Below, one piece after another: positions 1-11,210 of a DNA stretch of 64,000 nucleotides. Both the position numbers and the translations under genes were made by a program. Source of the DNA: Macrotrachela quadricornifera (Eukaryota > Rotifera > Eurotatoria > Philodinida > Philodinidae); NCBI GenBank assembly GCA_022393335.1, contig JAJEKB010021268.1, positions 344,833 to 408,832 on the forward strand, given 5' to 3'. The notes under the pieces are model-generated. The model saw only the letters and a program-made list of their open reading frames with translations, was not told where the DNA came from and did not search any database. The first letter of the stretch is position 1. The number at the start of each line of letters is the position of its first letter.

Positions 1-2
1 GT

Positions 3-1697
3 GATATTAAAATGGCTGATCGAATTCATTTAGAATTAAATGCTTTATCTTCATCAATTCGGATACTCTTTTCTAATGATCGAAGATTAGTCAATGCATT
101 AATTGATGTATGTAATTAATACAATATATATATATATATTATTTTTCAATTCTAGATGGATGGAAAATGTGCAAATATTATTCGAATGGAAGAAACATTT
201 AAGAATTTAAAAGAACCAGATATAATTTCATTTACAACTATTGCTAAAGCTTATATAATTAATGTATAATAAATATTTATTATTAATAAATCAGAATAAT
301 ATATAATTTTATTTAGGATTTACCAATAAAAGCTCTTGCAGTATATGATCATATAAAACAAATAAAACATATCAAATGTGATGATGTTATTTATTTAGTT
401 GCATCAAATGCAGCTGGTAAATTAGGTTTATTATCTCGTGCACGTTCAATTCATAATGATATTATATCAAGTGGTATATCATATGAAACAAATGAAAAAT
501 TACTCAATACATTGTAGGTATGTGTTTTAATAAATATAATTCATTAGAAATAAGTTTTTGCTTTTATTTAAATTTAGAATGGATACATATGGAAAATGTG
601 GAGATTTAAATTCAGCTCGAAAAATTTTTAATCAATTAAAAATTAAAAATAAACCAAGTATTTCATCAATGAGTATGTGACTTACTCTTTTTTTAATTGA
701 AAAGAAAAAATTTATTTTTTCTTGTTTTTAGTTAATATATATGGAATAAATTCTCATGCATTAGAAGCTGTTGCTTTATTTTATGAAACAAAAGATAAAT
801 TATCAGGAAATATTGAATCAATATTAATTAGTGTTTTGACTGCTTGTGCTCATGGTGGATTAGTAAAAGAAGCTCAAAAGATATTTGATGATATTCCTGA
901 TGATAAACGATCAATTAAAATATGGAATACACTTGTAAAGATTTTTATTATTAAAAAAAAAATTTTATATTGTTTTTTAAAATATATAGGTTGATGTTTA
1001 TGGTCGTGCTGGTCAATTATCTGAAGCTTATTCAATCATTAATTTATTTGAAAAAACTCATACATGTGCTCCTGTTTTATATATTTCACTTTTAGCTGCT
1101 TGTCGTATATATAAAAATGCTCAATTAGCACTTGAAATACATGATAAATTAATAAAATCTAATATTTTATTAACTGATGATCAACGTTCAGCTATTATTG
1201 TATTAACAGCAAATGTTTATTCATCAATTGGTGATCATAATTATTCATTTATTCTTCGACAAAATTTATATCGTGATAAAATTCCAAAATATTCAGGTAT
1301 AACATGGACAGAAATTAATGGAATAATGTATGAATTTTATGCACAAGATATGAGACATCCAAAATCAAAAGAAATTTATGAACAATTAGAATATTTACAT
1401 GATCAATTAATAAAATTAGGTTATCAACCAAATGAAAGTGTTTTAACTAAAGAAGAAATTAATGTTGAATGGAGTATATATGCACATTCAGAAAGATTAG
1501 CTATTGCATTTAATTTAATATCAACACCATCTGGTACAACAATACAATTAACAAAAAATTTACGAATGTGTATTGATTGTCATGAAGTTACAAAACTTAT
1601 TGCTCGTTTAACACAAAGAGAAATTATTGTTAGAGATAGACTAAGAATACATTATTTTACTAAAGATGGTCGTTGTTCATGTGATAATCATTTTTAA
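3..1697 (+). CDS. PPR protein with C-terminal DYW domain (3' part of gene)
   Basis: Six exons are visible: 3-107, 156-263, 317-513, 578-672, 732-934 and 990-1697. They join in frame into 471 residues; the 5' end lies outside the window. The N-terminal part is degenerate pentatricopeptide repeats with phrases typical of plant PPRs (DTYGKCGDLNSARKIF, TACAHGGLVKEAQKIF, VDVYGRAGQLSEA). An E/E+ extension follows (GITWTEINGIMYEFY, HPKSKEIYEQL, LGYQPN), then a DYW deaminase domain. The deaminase-type zinc ligands are present: H-S-E at 1485-1493 and C-I-D-C at 1569-1580, followed by IIVRD. The protein ends CSCDNHF, so the canonical DYW tripeptide is replaced by NHF. In plants such proteins are organellar C-to-U RNA editing factors. 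DYW-type PPRs have been reported outside plants, including in rotifers, and transfer from another eukaryote is the usual explanation. The exon-3 donor is GTAGGT at 514; using GTATGT four bases later would leave a TAG stop in frame. Identity of the domains is near certain, target and function here unknown. Confidence 0.93.
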
Positions 1698-1752
1698 TTA
1701 TATGTTTTTTGTTTGTTATTAAAATGATATAAGGTGCAAATAATTCATATGT

Positions 1753-2125
1753 CGAGTAAAAATTTTTTCTGTGTTAATTTTACATCATTTGATAAAGTAT
1801 GAGTTGCTGATCACGAAAAATTACTTTTAAATCTTAGTAAATATTCCCTTTCCAGTTGAAAAATACAGTAGAAGAAACTAGATACATTTATATAATCAAT
1901 TTATACATAGTGTACTCGTCGTGTTTCAAATCGCTGCCATCAATCGAGTTTTGAGCCTAGAGTTGGTTTAATAACTTTTTTATACTCAATGTTTGATGCT
2001 GCGAATATTTCATATTTTTCAACTGGAAAGAAGTATTTGCTAAAGCAAAAAAACTATTTTTTATGACCAGCAAGCTCATGCTTTATCGAATGACATAAAC
2101 GTAACATAAAAAGAAATTTTTACTG
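1753..2125. mobile_element. Fold-back/MITE-like element with ~115-bp inverted arms
   Basis: Sequence from about 1753 to 1872 is matched on the opposite strand by about 2005 to 2125 with scattered mismatches. The best-conserved inner block contains CTTTCCAGTTGAAAAATA on one arm and its complement on the other. The outer block carries GAGTAAAAATTTTTTCT on the left and the complement of CCAGTAAAAATTTCTTTT on the right. A spacer of roughly 130 bp lies between the arms, and no coding capacity is present. This looks like a non-autonomous DNA transposon or its remains just downstream of the PPR gene. Ends and target-site duplication are not resolved, and the superfamily is unknown. Confidence 0.6.
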
Positions 2126-5100
2126 GAAGTTTAGATTGTTTGTATCTTCCTCTAAATACAACAATGCCAACAATTAATGAAATAACTTTAAATAATAACT
2201 TCTTTTTTTTCACTATTCTTAAATATTTCATTTATAACATATTATTCTTTTATATAAAAAGTTCAAAAATACCGATATAATAGTTAGACTTTGATATTTA
2301 TCAGCATTATTACTCTACTATCAAAAGGATTTTAAATAATAAAAATAAAACAAAACTGTCTCTATAAACACACTTGACAAATGCCATATCAGATTGTTTC
2401 AAAAATTCGTGCAGCTCATATACTGTTAATACAAAGAATAATAACTATGTCACCATGGGATGTATTTGATCTTGGCTAGCAGCCACGAGCCGCTAGCGAT
2501 CACGTAAACTCTGTATGTCTTCAGAGAAAAGTCTTCGAATCTAGATCATTCAAATAGTTATCAGACCATTTCTAGTCGGCTTTTGCTGACGGACCGAGTT
2601 GATATCCTTTTTTCAGGTTTCTTCCAGATCTTCACTTCCAGTTAACTGATATGATCATATTGATAGATCCATAATCCGCCGCCATTCACGATGTGATCAA
2701 GAAAGTTGTTTGGATACGCTTCGCTTTTCTGCAACAGCTTTTGACAACATTCCATTTGATTGGACACATTGAAGTGGTGCCACCAGTTTTGATGCTCATT
2801 GTGTGCAAACTTTGCTCATGTACAAGTGACCACTTATAATCTCATGAATTCTAATTTTATAATGCCAGAGTCGTCAGCCACGCACTGAACAGAGCTCCCT
2901 CAGAAAGTAATGAAGCAATCAGACCGACAGCTATGTGCCGTCCTAAAACTGGATGCTCTACACCATGATGGAAGGCAAATGTTTCACACTTGTAGTAGGT
3001 GGTGAGTTGCACAAACTTTTGGGACGAACTATTATAAAAAAGTCAATAATATTTTTATTGATAATAGAACTGAATGAGTTTCATCTATATAGGATGCGCG
3101 AAGAGTTCTGAGAATGACTTTCCATTCTTGCTGTTTTACGCAATGGAAAACTTTCTCTTTTCTATTTTAATAGTGCAAAGCTTGCGAAATGATTTATAAT
3201 ATTGAACATTTATTCTTTGCTTTTGGTAGATGTAACGAAATTTATACATTATGTGATGTATTGGATGAAGGCTATGGGTTGTACAGTGCAGTCGCAGAAT
3301 GGATGCAATACTTTAAACACGTAATAATTACATCAACAGGTAGTTTACGAGTTAGTCGATTAGTAACTAAAGTTACTAATCGAAACACTGAAGCTATCAG
3401 TGCATTTCATAGTCGACGCTCCAAGAAGTCTATAGATGGCAAACTCCTTATCGAGATTCTTTGGGAATTTCAGGAGAATACGAAAAAATTTTTGTCCAAA
3501 TGCCAATCAAGAATCTTCAAGAAGTGAAATAAAAATGAAAAAAAATATAGGGAAGCTCTTGGAAACTTATTGAACAATTTTGCGAGACGTTTTAGGGAGT
3601 CTTGTAATTATCGTTTAGGGAATTCTTAGCATCTTTTTGCCACAGTGAACAGCTGGGCCACAAAATCGATTTTCGAGATTTGAACCCATATCGTAGCAAG
3701 CATTGCAGTTACTATAGTCTTACATTTAAATGTATCTTGAATACCGTTGTATACATGGTACGTAGTAAATAGCAGATATTATAGCGTATGTACAATAGGT
3801 GAATATCACTAATAGTATATATGAGTAAAACGTGTGTATTTTAAATTAACGATCTAAGTATTTCCTTTTCTGAAAGAAAGGATTTTACACTCGAAAAATG
3901 TGTCTATGTTTGTCTGTTCAAGCCAATTAGAAACGAGCTTTTCTATTATAAGGCTTGTCTAAGTTCTGACCGAGCTTGATCGTTTGTGTTTAGCACATCC
4001 AAATACTAAAATTTTTATGATTGATTTCTATGAAAAGTCAGTTTAATATAATTGATCCGTTGATATTAAATATGCAGTAAGGAAAAAAGTATTTGCGGTT
4101 TGTCTTTCATTCTGACGTCAGCAAAAGTGAGTAGATCGTTAAAAATCCAAATCAGTGTTTCAATGTACGAATTTATCGATACATTAAATGATCCGAGAGT
4201 GGCGCTTTGCAGAGGCATCAACAAACGACTAGTCCTTGATTTGATGGATTTATTGTTTGCATGGATCAGGTAGTGCAGAATCCTATAGATTATTTGCCAA
4301 CTAGCTCGATAGGACCGATTAGAGTTACATTTCAACCGAGCCAAAACTGAGGATGTCTTCTTTACATCCGTTCTGAAAAGTAACTTTTGTGAAGGGAGTG
4401 CATGCTGCAAACATGTGCGATAGAAGGCATCGCGATAAGAAATTCATATTAGAATAGTCCTCATTTATATAAAAAAACTTAGTAGAGGAACCTGTAATGG
4501 AGTAAAATGTGGAGCTCCCATATCTTCATATTTCATTAAGTATTACGAGACATACTAAATGATAAAATTTTTACAAATGGTACGTGTTTCCTAATGGTAG
4601 CCAATTGGTAGAAAAACGCTGTTTCTTATTTATTTTTGTATTGGAGGTAAGAATTTTTTCGTTTTTACAGCGCTCTGCATTGTACTTCTTTCTTGGTATT
4701 ATAGCGTCAGCGATTTTCATTTTTGTTTCCTTTTTCTTAATTGCTTATATTTCTGGTGCTGTGATCCTTGGCTTAACTGCCAACCTCGGTATGTGTAAAT
4801 GTACATTGAATAAATCAGCAATTTTTCTGTTGCTCGAGTTTTAACTGTGTAATTAATAGACTACTAGATATATTAATCGATATCTATCGTACAACTGTTC
4901 ATTTTTCTAAAGTTTATAATCCTCTGATCATCTTCGGGAGTTAAATAAGTTTGGGCATTCGAATGTGCGATAGATTTCTCGAAAACGTGTGAATTTATCC
5001 TTGTGGATCAAGAAAGTTGGTAGATAATTCGGAGAATAGTAGATACTTGTGACATTGTAGCGATGGGTCGGGTGTGGCGAACCCGAGAAACGCCGACAAC

Positions 5101-6340
5101 CGGCAAGAAGTTGCTTTAATAACTTTTAATAAAATGTACATTAGAAGTAATAATAGACTCTCAAAGAAAACAAAGACATCGGTGTCAGGCAAATTGAGAC
5201 AAAATATAGAAGTACTCCATCGTAAAATTAATCTATTGTTGAAATTTAAATAATCTGCCATGTTGTAAGGTTCGCCAATGTTCTCCTATTGAAATTTAAT
5301 ACAGCTTAGAAAGATGTAGAGTGCGCGAATGTCCTTGATGAGATTTAATTCAGTTTAAGACCTAATAGTTATTTTGTCTCAACCAAAAGACAAAAGAAGG
5401 AAGAAATTTTTTAGGTTACGATTATGTTTATTCTAAAGCACATATTTATAGTTTTGATGATTTAATCAAAACTATGTTATCTCACTTATAGCTACAGAAG
5501 AAATTGAATCGATCAAAAAAAAAAGAAAGCAGAATTCAATGACTAAGATTGTAGACTTATTTTTAATCTGTTTCAGAATAGCTTTCATTATAATGTAACC
5601 TTTATAATCCCTTTCGAGCAGGTGGTTGGAAGATGAACAAAGATTGCAAATTGTTTTCAATCTGTTATAAATTAGCATTTACTTACTAAATCTTTGTGAA
5701 AGATTTCGTTTATTTCTTTTAACAGAGCTTTATTTTTTGAACTTCTAGTCAAATAAATCATTCCAAGTTGTTTATTGAGTTGTATCGGTAGTAATAATAT
5801 TTATTATTATTTTTTGCATCATTTTCGACACTCCAGGTCAACTGAATTCACATATTAACTCTTGCATACATGTATAGATAAAAAAACATATATATTAATA
5901 CATACATAAAAGCTAAAAATATCAAAAAAGTTTTAGAAGTCATTTTTAAAAATCAATTTTCAAAGTGAAGTCTTTGAAACTATCTTTTGCTTCGTTTGTC
6001 TAGGAAAAGTCTTCTATTACGGAGAGTTCTTCTAATGTGTCGAGAACTTCAATGAATCATACCGTTCTTTCGAAATTTATTCGACGACAGAAACTATCTC
6101 ATATATTGACACTAAAGCAATTGCGCAGAAGTACAAAAATAAATTGGAAAGAGTAACTATGCGATAAGATGCAAAGCTAAGTTCGTTATTCGATTCTTCA
6201 AATGTTATCAACAAATTTTTTTTTCATTTCTACTCTTCCTAACAACATTTTCAAAAAAAAATAGGCGTAATTTGTTCTTGAGTCATAACAAAAAAAGCAA
6301 TTTCCGTAGTAGAAAAATCGGAACGAACTGAGACATCGAC
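2126..6340. other. Gene-poor spacer with decayed ORF fragments
   Basis: No complete gene is recognised. The longest open stretch, 3189-3527 (+, 112 codons), has no recognisable motif and contains a hairpin at 3357-3382 (11-bp stem, TAAA loop). A minus-strand stretch at 4066-4410 is also unrecognised. At 4671-4788 an exon-like hydrophobic segment sits between a TTTTTACAG acceptor and a GTATGT donor. It may be a relic of a membrane-protein gene, but no partner exons were found. Base composition is less extreme here than in the poly(A/T) spacers later in the window, which suits decayed inserted sequence. Confidence 0.45.
4584..4844 (+). pseudogene. Possible membrane-protein exon relic
   Basis: An 86-codon open frame contains a strongly hydrophobic stretch (LYFFLGIIASAIFIFVSF followed by FLIAYISGAVILGL), enough for one or two membrane segments. 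The hydrophobic block is framed by a good acceptor ending at 4670 and a good donor at 4789, so it may be an internal exon of an intron-containing gene, now isolated. Neighbouring sequence supplies no convincing partner exon and no family is recognised. It could equally be a chance open frame in AT-rich DNA. Confidence 0.22.
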
Positions 6341-6350
6341 TATATAAATA
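6341..6350 (+). promoter_or_regulatory. TATA box of the ART-TPR gene
   Basis: TATATAAATA stands 83 bp upstream of the ATG at 6433, a normal distance for a TATA box plus a short 5' leader. It is the only strong TATA element close to this start. Confidence 0.55.
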
Positions 6351-6432
6351 GATGATATGGAGTCTTTTTGTCTAAGCAACAATCAACTACACATAATTTC
6401 ACATTGGTGATTAACGAATCATTTAGCGGATT

Positions 6433-9400
6433 ATGGGTGGACAAAACTCAAAAGACATTCCTTCCATTTGTGCAACATCAAAAACTTCTGATTTATCTGC
6501 AACCACAACAGACAGTACTATCAATCCCCGTAAGCGAATTGTTCAAAATTATTTATTAATCTGGGTTGACGCCGGTTTCGATAAGTCAAAAAACGAATGC
6601 CAAGAGATATTAGCGCAATTAAATGGAGTTATCAACGATATTAATATCTTCACCGACTCAGACCAATGTATTCAATGTCTCAAAGATATCGATGAAGAGA
6701 AAGTATTCGTCATTACGTCAGGATCATTGGGACAAAATTTAGTCCCCGATATTCATGATTTCTCACAAATAGATTCCATTTACGTCTTTTGTTGGGACAA
6801 ATCCCGTCATGAACAGTGGGTGAAACAATGGGAGAAAATCAAGGGTGTGCATACATCTATTACACCCATTTGTGCAGCATTACAATTGGCTATTAAACAA
6901 TACGAGCAAGATTTTATTCCTGTAAGTTTCATCACAGTGAATAAAGGAACGTCGAGTCAAGATTTAAATGAACTCGAGCCCAGTTTTATGTACATCCAAA
7001 TATTCGAGGATATTCTTTTTGAAATAGAATATGACCAAAAATCCATCCAGCATTTTATAAAATACTATCGTAAATTTTACAATGGTCATATGATTGAATT
7101 AAATATTATCAATGAATTTGAATGTGCATATCGCCCACAATTGGCAATCTGGTGGTATACACGTGAATGTTTCACATATCAAATGCTCAATCGAGCACTT
7201 CGAAAATTAGAAATCGACACCATTATTAATATGGGATTTTTCATACGTGATCTTCATCGACAAATTGAGCATTTACATCAACAACAGGTTAGTGCTTATC
7301 AGGGAAAGCCCATTACAGTTTACCGAGGACAAGGTCTATCAACCAAAGATTTTGAGAAACTCTGTAAAACAAAAGGTAACCTGATATCTTTTAATAACTT
7401 TCTATCCACTAGTACAAGCCGAGAAGTTTCTCTTGGATTCGCCGAACGTGCCTTAACAAAAACCAATATGGTTGGCATTCTCTTTCAAATGTCCATTGAT
7501 CCTTTTGTATCGTCTGCTCCATTCGCTGCCATCGAAGGCATCAGTTACTTCAAGACAGAAAAAGAAATTCTTTTCTCTATGCATACAGTATTCTATATCG
7601 GTCAAATTACACAAATTGACAAAAACAAGCCACTTTATGAAGTGGAACTTACACTAACATCAGATAATGATCAACAACTTCGAACACTCACGAAACATAT
7701 AAAAGAAGGTGCACATGGAACAGGATGGCAACGAATAGGTAGCTTATTCCTTCATTTGAACGAGTTAGATAAAGCTGAAGAACTCTATACATTATTACTT
7801 GAACAGACATCCGATGAGAGTGATAAAGCACTATATTATACTAATCTAGGATATGTTAAAGATAATCAAGGGGATTATGACAAGGCCCTCTGGTACTATG
7901 AAAGAGGACTTGAAATCTATAAAAAAATTCTTCCTATAAATCATCCTGATTTGGCTACAACCTACAGCAACATTGCTGCGATGTATTACAAGATAGGAGA
8001 ATACCCTAAAACGCTTCCGTTTTACAAAGAATCACTTGAAATCTATCAGAAAACTCTTCCTCCAAATCATCCCTCATTGGCTACTTCCTACAACAACATC
8101 GGTGGGATATATGACAACATGGGAGAGTATTCTAAAGCACTTTCATTTTACGAAAAAACACTTGAAATTCGTCAAAAAACTCTTCCTACATATCATCCTG
8201 ATTTGGCTACTTCCTACAATAACATCGGTGCGATGTATAACAACACGGGAGAGTATTCTAAAGCACTTTCGTTTTACGAAAAAGCTCTTGAAATTTATCA
8301 AAATACTCGTCCTGCAAATCATCCCTCATTGGCTACTTCCTACAACAACATTGGTGGGGTGTATAATAACATGGGAGAGTATTCAAAAGCACTTTCGGTT
8401 TACAAAGAAACACTTGAAATTCGTCAAAAAACTCTTCCTACAAATCATCCTGATTTGGCTACTTCCTACAACAACATTGGTGGGATCTATGACAACATGG
8501 GAGAGTATTCTAAAGCACTTTCGTTTTACGAAAAAGCACTTCAAATAAAACAAAAAACTCTTCCTACAAATCATTCTGACTTTGCTACTTCTTATAATAA
8601 CATCGGCTCTGTGTATAACAGCAAGGGAGAATATTCGAAAGGACTTTCGTTTTACAAAAAAGCACTTCAGATAAAACAAAAAAATCTTCCTGCAAACCAT
8701 CCTTCATTAGCTACTTCCTACAACAACATTGGTGGGGTGTATAATAACATGGGCGAATATTCGAAAGCACTTTCGGTTTACGAAGAAGCACTTGAAATTT
8801 ATGAAAAAACTCTTCCTGTAAATCATCCTTCATTGGCTACTCCCTACAACAACATCGCTGCAGTATATGGTAACATGAGAGAGTATTCTAAAGCACTTTC
8901 ATTTTACGAAAAAGCACTTGAAATTCGTCAGAAAACTCTTCCTGCAAATCATCCTGATTTAGCTACTACCTACAACAACATCGGTGCGGTATATAGCAAC
9001 ATGGGAGAGTATTCAAAAGGATTTTCGTTTTACGAGAAAGCACTCGAAATTCGCCAAAAAACTCTTCCTGCAAATCATCCTTCATTAGCTACGTCTTACA
9101 ACAACATCGGTGGGGCATATAACAAGATGGGAGAGTATTCTAAAGCACTTTCGGTTTATAAAGAAGCGCTTGACATCTATCAAAAAACCCTTCCTGCAAA
9201 TCATCCTTCATTGGCTAGTTTTTATAACAACATGGGTTTGGTGTATAACAACATGGGAGAGAATTTGAAAGGACTTTCGTTTTACGAAAAAGCACTCGAA
9301 ATTCGCCAAAAAACTCTTCCTGCAAATCATCCTTCATTGGCCACTTCCTACAACAACATTGCTGCCATGTATAGAAATATGGGCAATTACTCGAAAGCAT

Positions 9401-9510
9401 TCTCATTGTATGAATGTGCTCTTGCTATTTTTCAAAGTTCATTGCTGAAGAATCATCCAAATCTCAAGATTGTGCATGAAAGTATAGAATTTGTAAAAAA
9501 GAAATTGTGA
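6433..9510 (+). CDS. ADP-ribosyltransferase with C-terminal TPR array
   Basis: A single-exon gene of 1025 residues. The N-terminus MGGQNSKD fits an N-myristoylation signal (Gly2, Ser6), so membrane anchoring is likely. An ADP-ribosyltransferase domain lies around residues 200-400. It shows the R-S-E triad of arginine-specific enzymes: YRGQ (Arg298), FLSTSTS (around 323-329) and EKE at 376-378. Such enzymes use NAD+ to mono-ADP-ribosylate arginine on proteins. From about residue 470 to the C-terminus come 13 TPRs of 42 residues with consensus NHPSLATSYNNIGGVY / NNMGEYSKALSFYEKALEI, resembling kinesin-light-chain TPRs, plus a short cap. TPRs probably choose the partner or substrate. ART-TPR fusions are a large family in bdelloid rotifers. 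This start is chosen over another frame open from 6368 because it carries the whole protein and the myristoylation signal. AATAAA follows at 9525. Domain calls are firm, substrate unknown. Confidence 0.93.
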   Translation: MGGQNSKDIPSICATSKTSDLSATTTDSTINPRKRIVQNYLLIWVDAGFDKSKNECQEILAQLNGVINDINIFTDSDQCIQCLKDIDEEKVFVITSGSLGQNLVPDIHDFSQIDSIYVFCWDKSRHEQWVKQWEKIKGVHTSITPICAALQLAIKQYEQDFIPVSFITVNKGTSSQDLNELEPSFMYIQIFEDILFEIEYDQKSIQHFIKYYRKFYNGHMIELNIINEFECAYRPQLAIWWYTRECFTYQMLNRALRKLEIDTIINMGFFIRDLHRQIEHLHQQQVSAYQGKPITVYRGQGLSTKDFEKLCKTKGNLISFNNFLSTSTSREVSLGFAERALTKTNMVGILFQMSIDPFVSSAPFAAIEGISYFKTEKEILFSMHTVFYIGQITQIDKNKPLYEVELTLTSDNDQQLRTLTKHIKEGAHGTGWQRIGSLFLHLNELDKAEELYTLLLEQTSDESDKALYYTNLGYVKDNQGDYDKALWYYERGLEIYKKILPINHPDLATTYSNIAAMYYKIGEYPKTLPFYKESLEIYQKTLPPNHPSLATSYNNIGGIYDNMGEYSKALSFYEKTLEIRQKTLPTYHPDLATSYNNIGAMYNNTGEYSKALSFYEKALEIYQNTRPANHPSLATSYNNIGGVYNNMGEYSKALSVYKETLEIRQKTLPTNHPDLATSYNNIGGIYDNMGEYSKALSFYEKALQIKQKTLPTNHSDFATSYNNIGSVYNSKGEYSKGLSFYKKALQIKQKNLPANHPSLATSYNNIGGVYNNMGEYSKALSVYEEALEIYEKTLPVNHPSLATPYNNIAAVYGNMREYSKALSFYEKALEIRQKTLPANHPDLATTYNNIGAVYSNMGEYSKGFSFYEKALEIRQKTLPANHPSLATSYNNIGGAYNKMGEYSKALSVYKEALDIYQKTLPANHPSLASFYNNMGLVYNNMGENLKGLSFYEKALEIRQKTLPANHPSLATSYNNIAAMYRNMGNYSKAFSLYECALAIFQSSLLKNHPNLKIVHESIEFVKKKL
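7966..9455 (+). repeat. 126-bp coding tandem repeat (TPR units)
   Basis: About twelve consecutive 126-bp units, each encoding one 42-residue TPR, are so similar at the DNA level that identical blocks such as CTTCCTACAACAACAT recur in many units. Similarity at nucleotide level, including silent positions, points to recent unit duplication or gene conversion within the array. Confidence 0.9.
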
Positions 9511-9524
9511 AATATTATTTGATA

Positions 9525-9530
9525 AATAAA
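9525..9530 (+). terminator. Polyadenylation signal of the ART-TPR gene
   Basis: AATAAA begins 15 bp after the stop codon at 9508-9510. It is the first canonical signal downstream and fits a very short 3' UTR. Confidence 0.55.
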
Positions 9531-10726
9531 GAAAATTCGCTTTTGCTTAATTGATGTGCCTCTTTTTTACTCTCTCTTGCGCTCGCGTGTGGAGAAACTC
9601 TGTAATAATTCAAACACAATGGACATAGCCGATCAATAAGGCAATACATGTATATAAGTACATATGTAACAGGCCTTCACAGACATGTTTGCGGTTCGAT
9701 TATCAAGAGAATTTCTCTGTATCATTAAAGTAATAATCACCATGAAGCGCAAAGCTAACACGTACCATCATTGAACATATATTTAGGAAATGAATCTAAA
9801 AAGACAAAAAATTGGAAGAAACAAAGAAAACGAACTTACCCTTGAACTGTGATGACTTGACTCGACTTGATTGTTATTGACGATTGAATAAGGTCCTAAA
9901 TGATGGAGAAATGAAAGAGTTGTATTTATATAAGTGTAAGGTTATAAGATCGTCTAATTGCTGCATTGAATGAATGTTATTGTCATTCATCTGAAATATT
10001 TTATAAATATTGATTGCATTGGCATTAAATTGAAGAGATTGTGAATTAAATAACGAGCATTTGTCTTAAGATAGTACGAGATATTGATATAATTTATTTA
10101 TTGATAGTAGAGAAACAAAAATAGATTTAGTTTTTGTTCAAGATATATATATATTACAATGTCCATGATAATAAGATTTTATTGATAGTATATATTTTCA
10201 AAAGATGGAACAGTATAATTGTATCTAACTCGTAATATTATTCTTCATAAGCGTGAGAGATATTCTAGAAATTTTAGTACAAAATTCACCTAATCAATGT
10301 TATATGCAGTATGATTCGCTTACTTGTACTAGTTTTCAGTTTTTTTTTTGCATTTCTATAAAACATCAGAAATCTTTTTAATTCTGTACGATTAGATAGT
10401 ACGTTGATTACTTTATCTATCGGTATAGTTTTCATTCGATTGATTTCGTGTGTTGGTTAAAAAGTGAGTAAGTTTCCTGAAGCACACAAATTTCTGAATA
10501 CTTTGTGTAAAAAGTGTTTGACACCCCATGGAATTATCCAACTATGTATTTTTTATCATTTGACTTTTCATTTCGACTGAAGATTTAGTAAAATTTTCAC
10601 AATTTTTTTTGACAAAACTTCAATTATTTGTTTTTGCCGTTCAAAATAAAACGCGTCTAGTTACATCGATCTTTTCTATTAATATACAGTTCCACAAACC
10701 AACAATTTCTCACGTAGGTGAAGTTA
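9531..10726. other. AT-rich spacer, nothing recognised
   Basis: No open frame with recognisable motifs, no RNA gene and no clear repeat was seen in this stretch. Confidence 0.4.
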
Positions 10727-11045
10727 ACCTCATATTCGAATAAATCCAGCCAAGATTCGTCCAGGAAGCTGCTCCAACTGTTCCAAAGAGTTCTAGAGTA
10801 GAATTTTACGAGCTCTATCGATTGGTAACTTTGGATTTTGCATAGCTCATACCACTCGTGAGAAAATCTCAAAATACCCATTTTTTACTATATGAATCTC
10901 CTCATATAGTTAGTAAATCCAGCCAAGATTCGTCTAAGAACGTATCCCAACTGTACCAGAGTAAAATTCGACGAGCTCTATCGATTGATAACCTCGAATT
11001 TTCTATAGCTCATATCATTCGTAAAAAAATGCCAAAGCATCTATA
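10727..11045. repeat. Degenerate tandem duplication, ~173-bp period
   Basis: Two head-to-tail copies share the blocks TAAATCCAGCCAAGATTCGTC-type (10741 and 10914), ACGAGCTCTATCGATTG and TTTTGCATAGCTCAT/TTTCTATAGCTCAT in the same order. Copy one runs about 10727-10870, copy two about 10899-11045. Divergence is considerable, so the duplication is old. No coding function is apparent; open frames across it are on both strands and short. Confidence 0.65.
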
Positions 11046-11210
11046 TTTCTTTAGACAAATCTGAACTCATATAAATCAAATTTCTCAAAGAATATACGCC
11101 AAAATTGAATTGATCGGTTCTTGATTAGAAGATGAGTTCAAATTAATAAAATATTTCCATGAAATTAATTGAAAAACTGCACTACGCCGTAAGCTAGAAA
11201 ATGATTTATA

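Noticed and set aside
514..520. In-frame TAG stop in the PPR gene
   Set aside because: Using the donor GTAGGT at 514 removes the stop and keeps the PPR motif LMDTYGKCG in frame.
4066..4410. Minus-strand 114-codon frame
   Set aside because: No motif, no splice partners, and similar frames occur by chance in the more GC-balanced decayed DNA here.
8036..8700. Long open frames on both strands inside the TPR region
   Set aside because: They are by-products of the repeated TPR codons in other frames.
7950..9455. Regularly spaced identical blocks resembling a CRISPR-like or minisatellite array
   Set aside because: The 126-bp period encodes 42-residue TPRs in one continuous frame; it is coding repeat.
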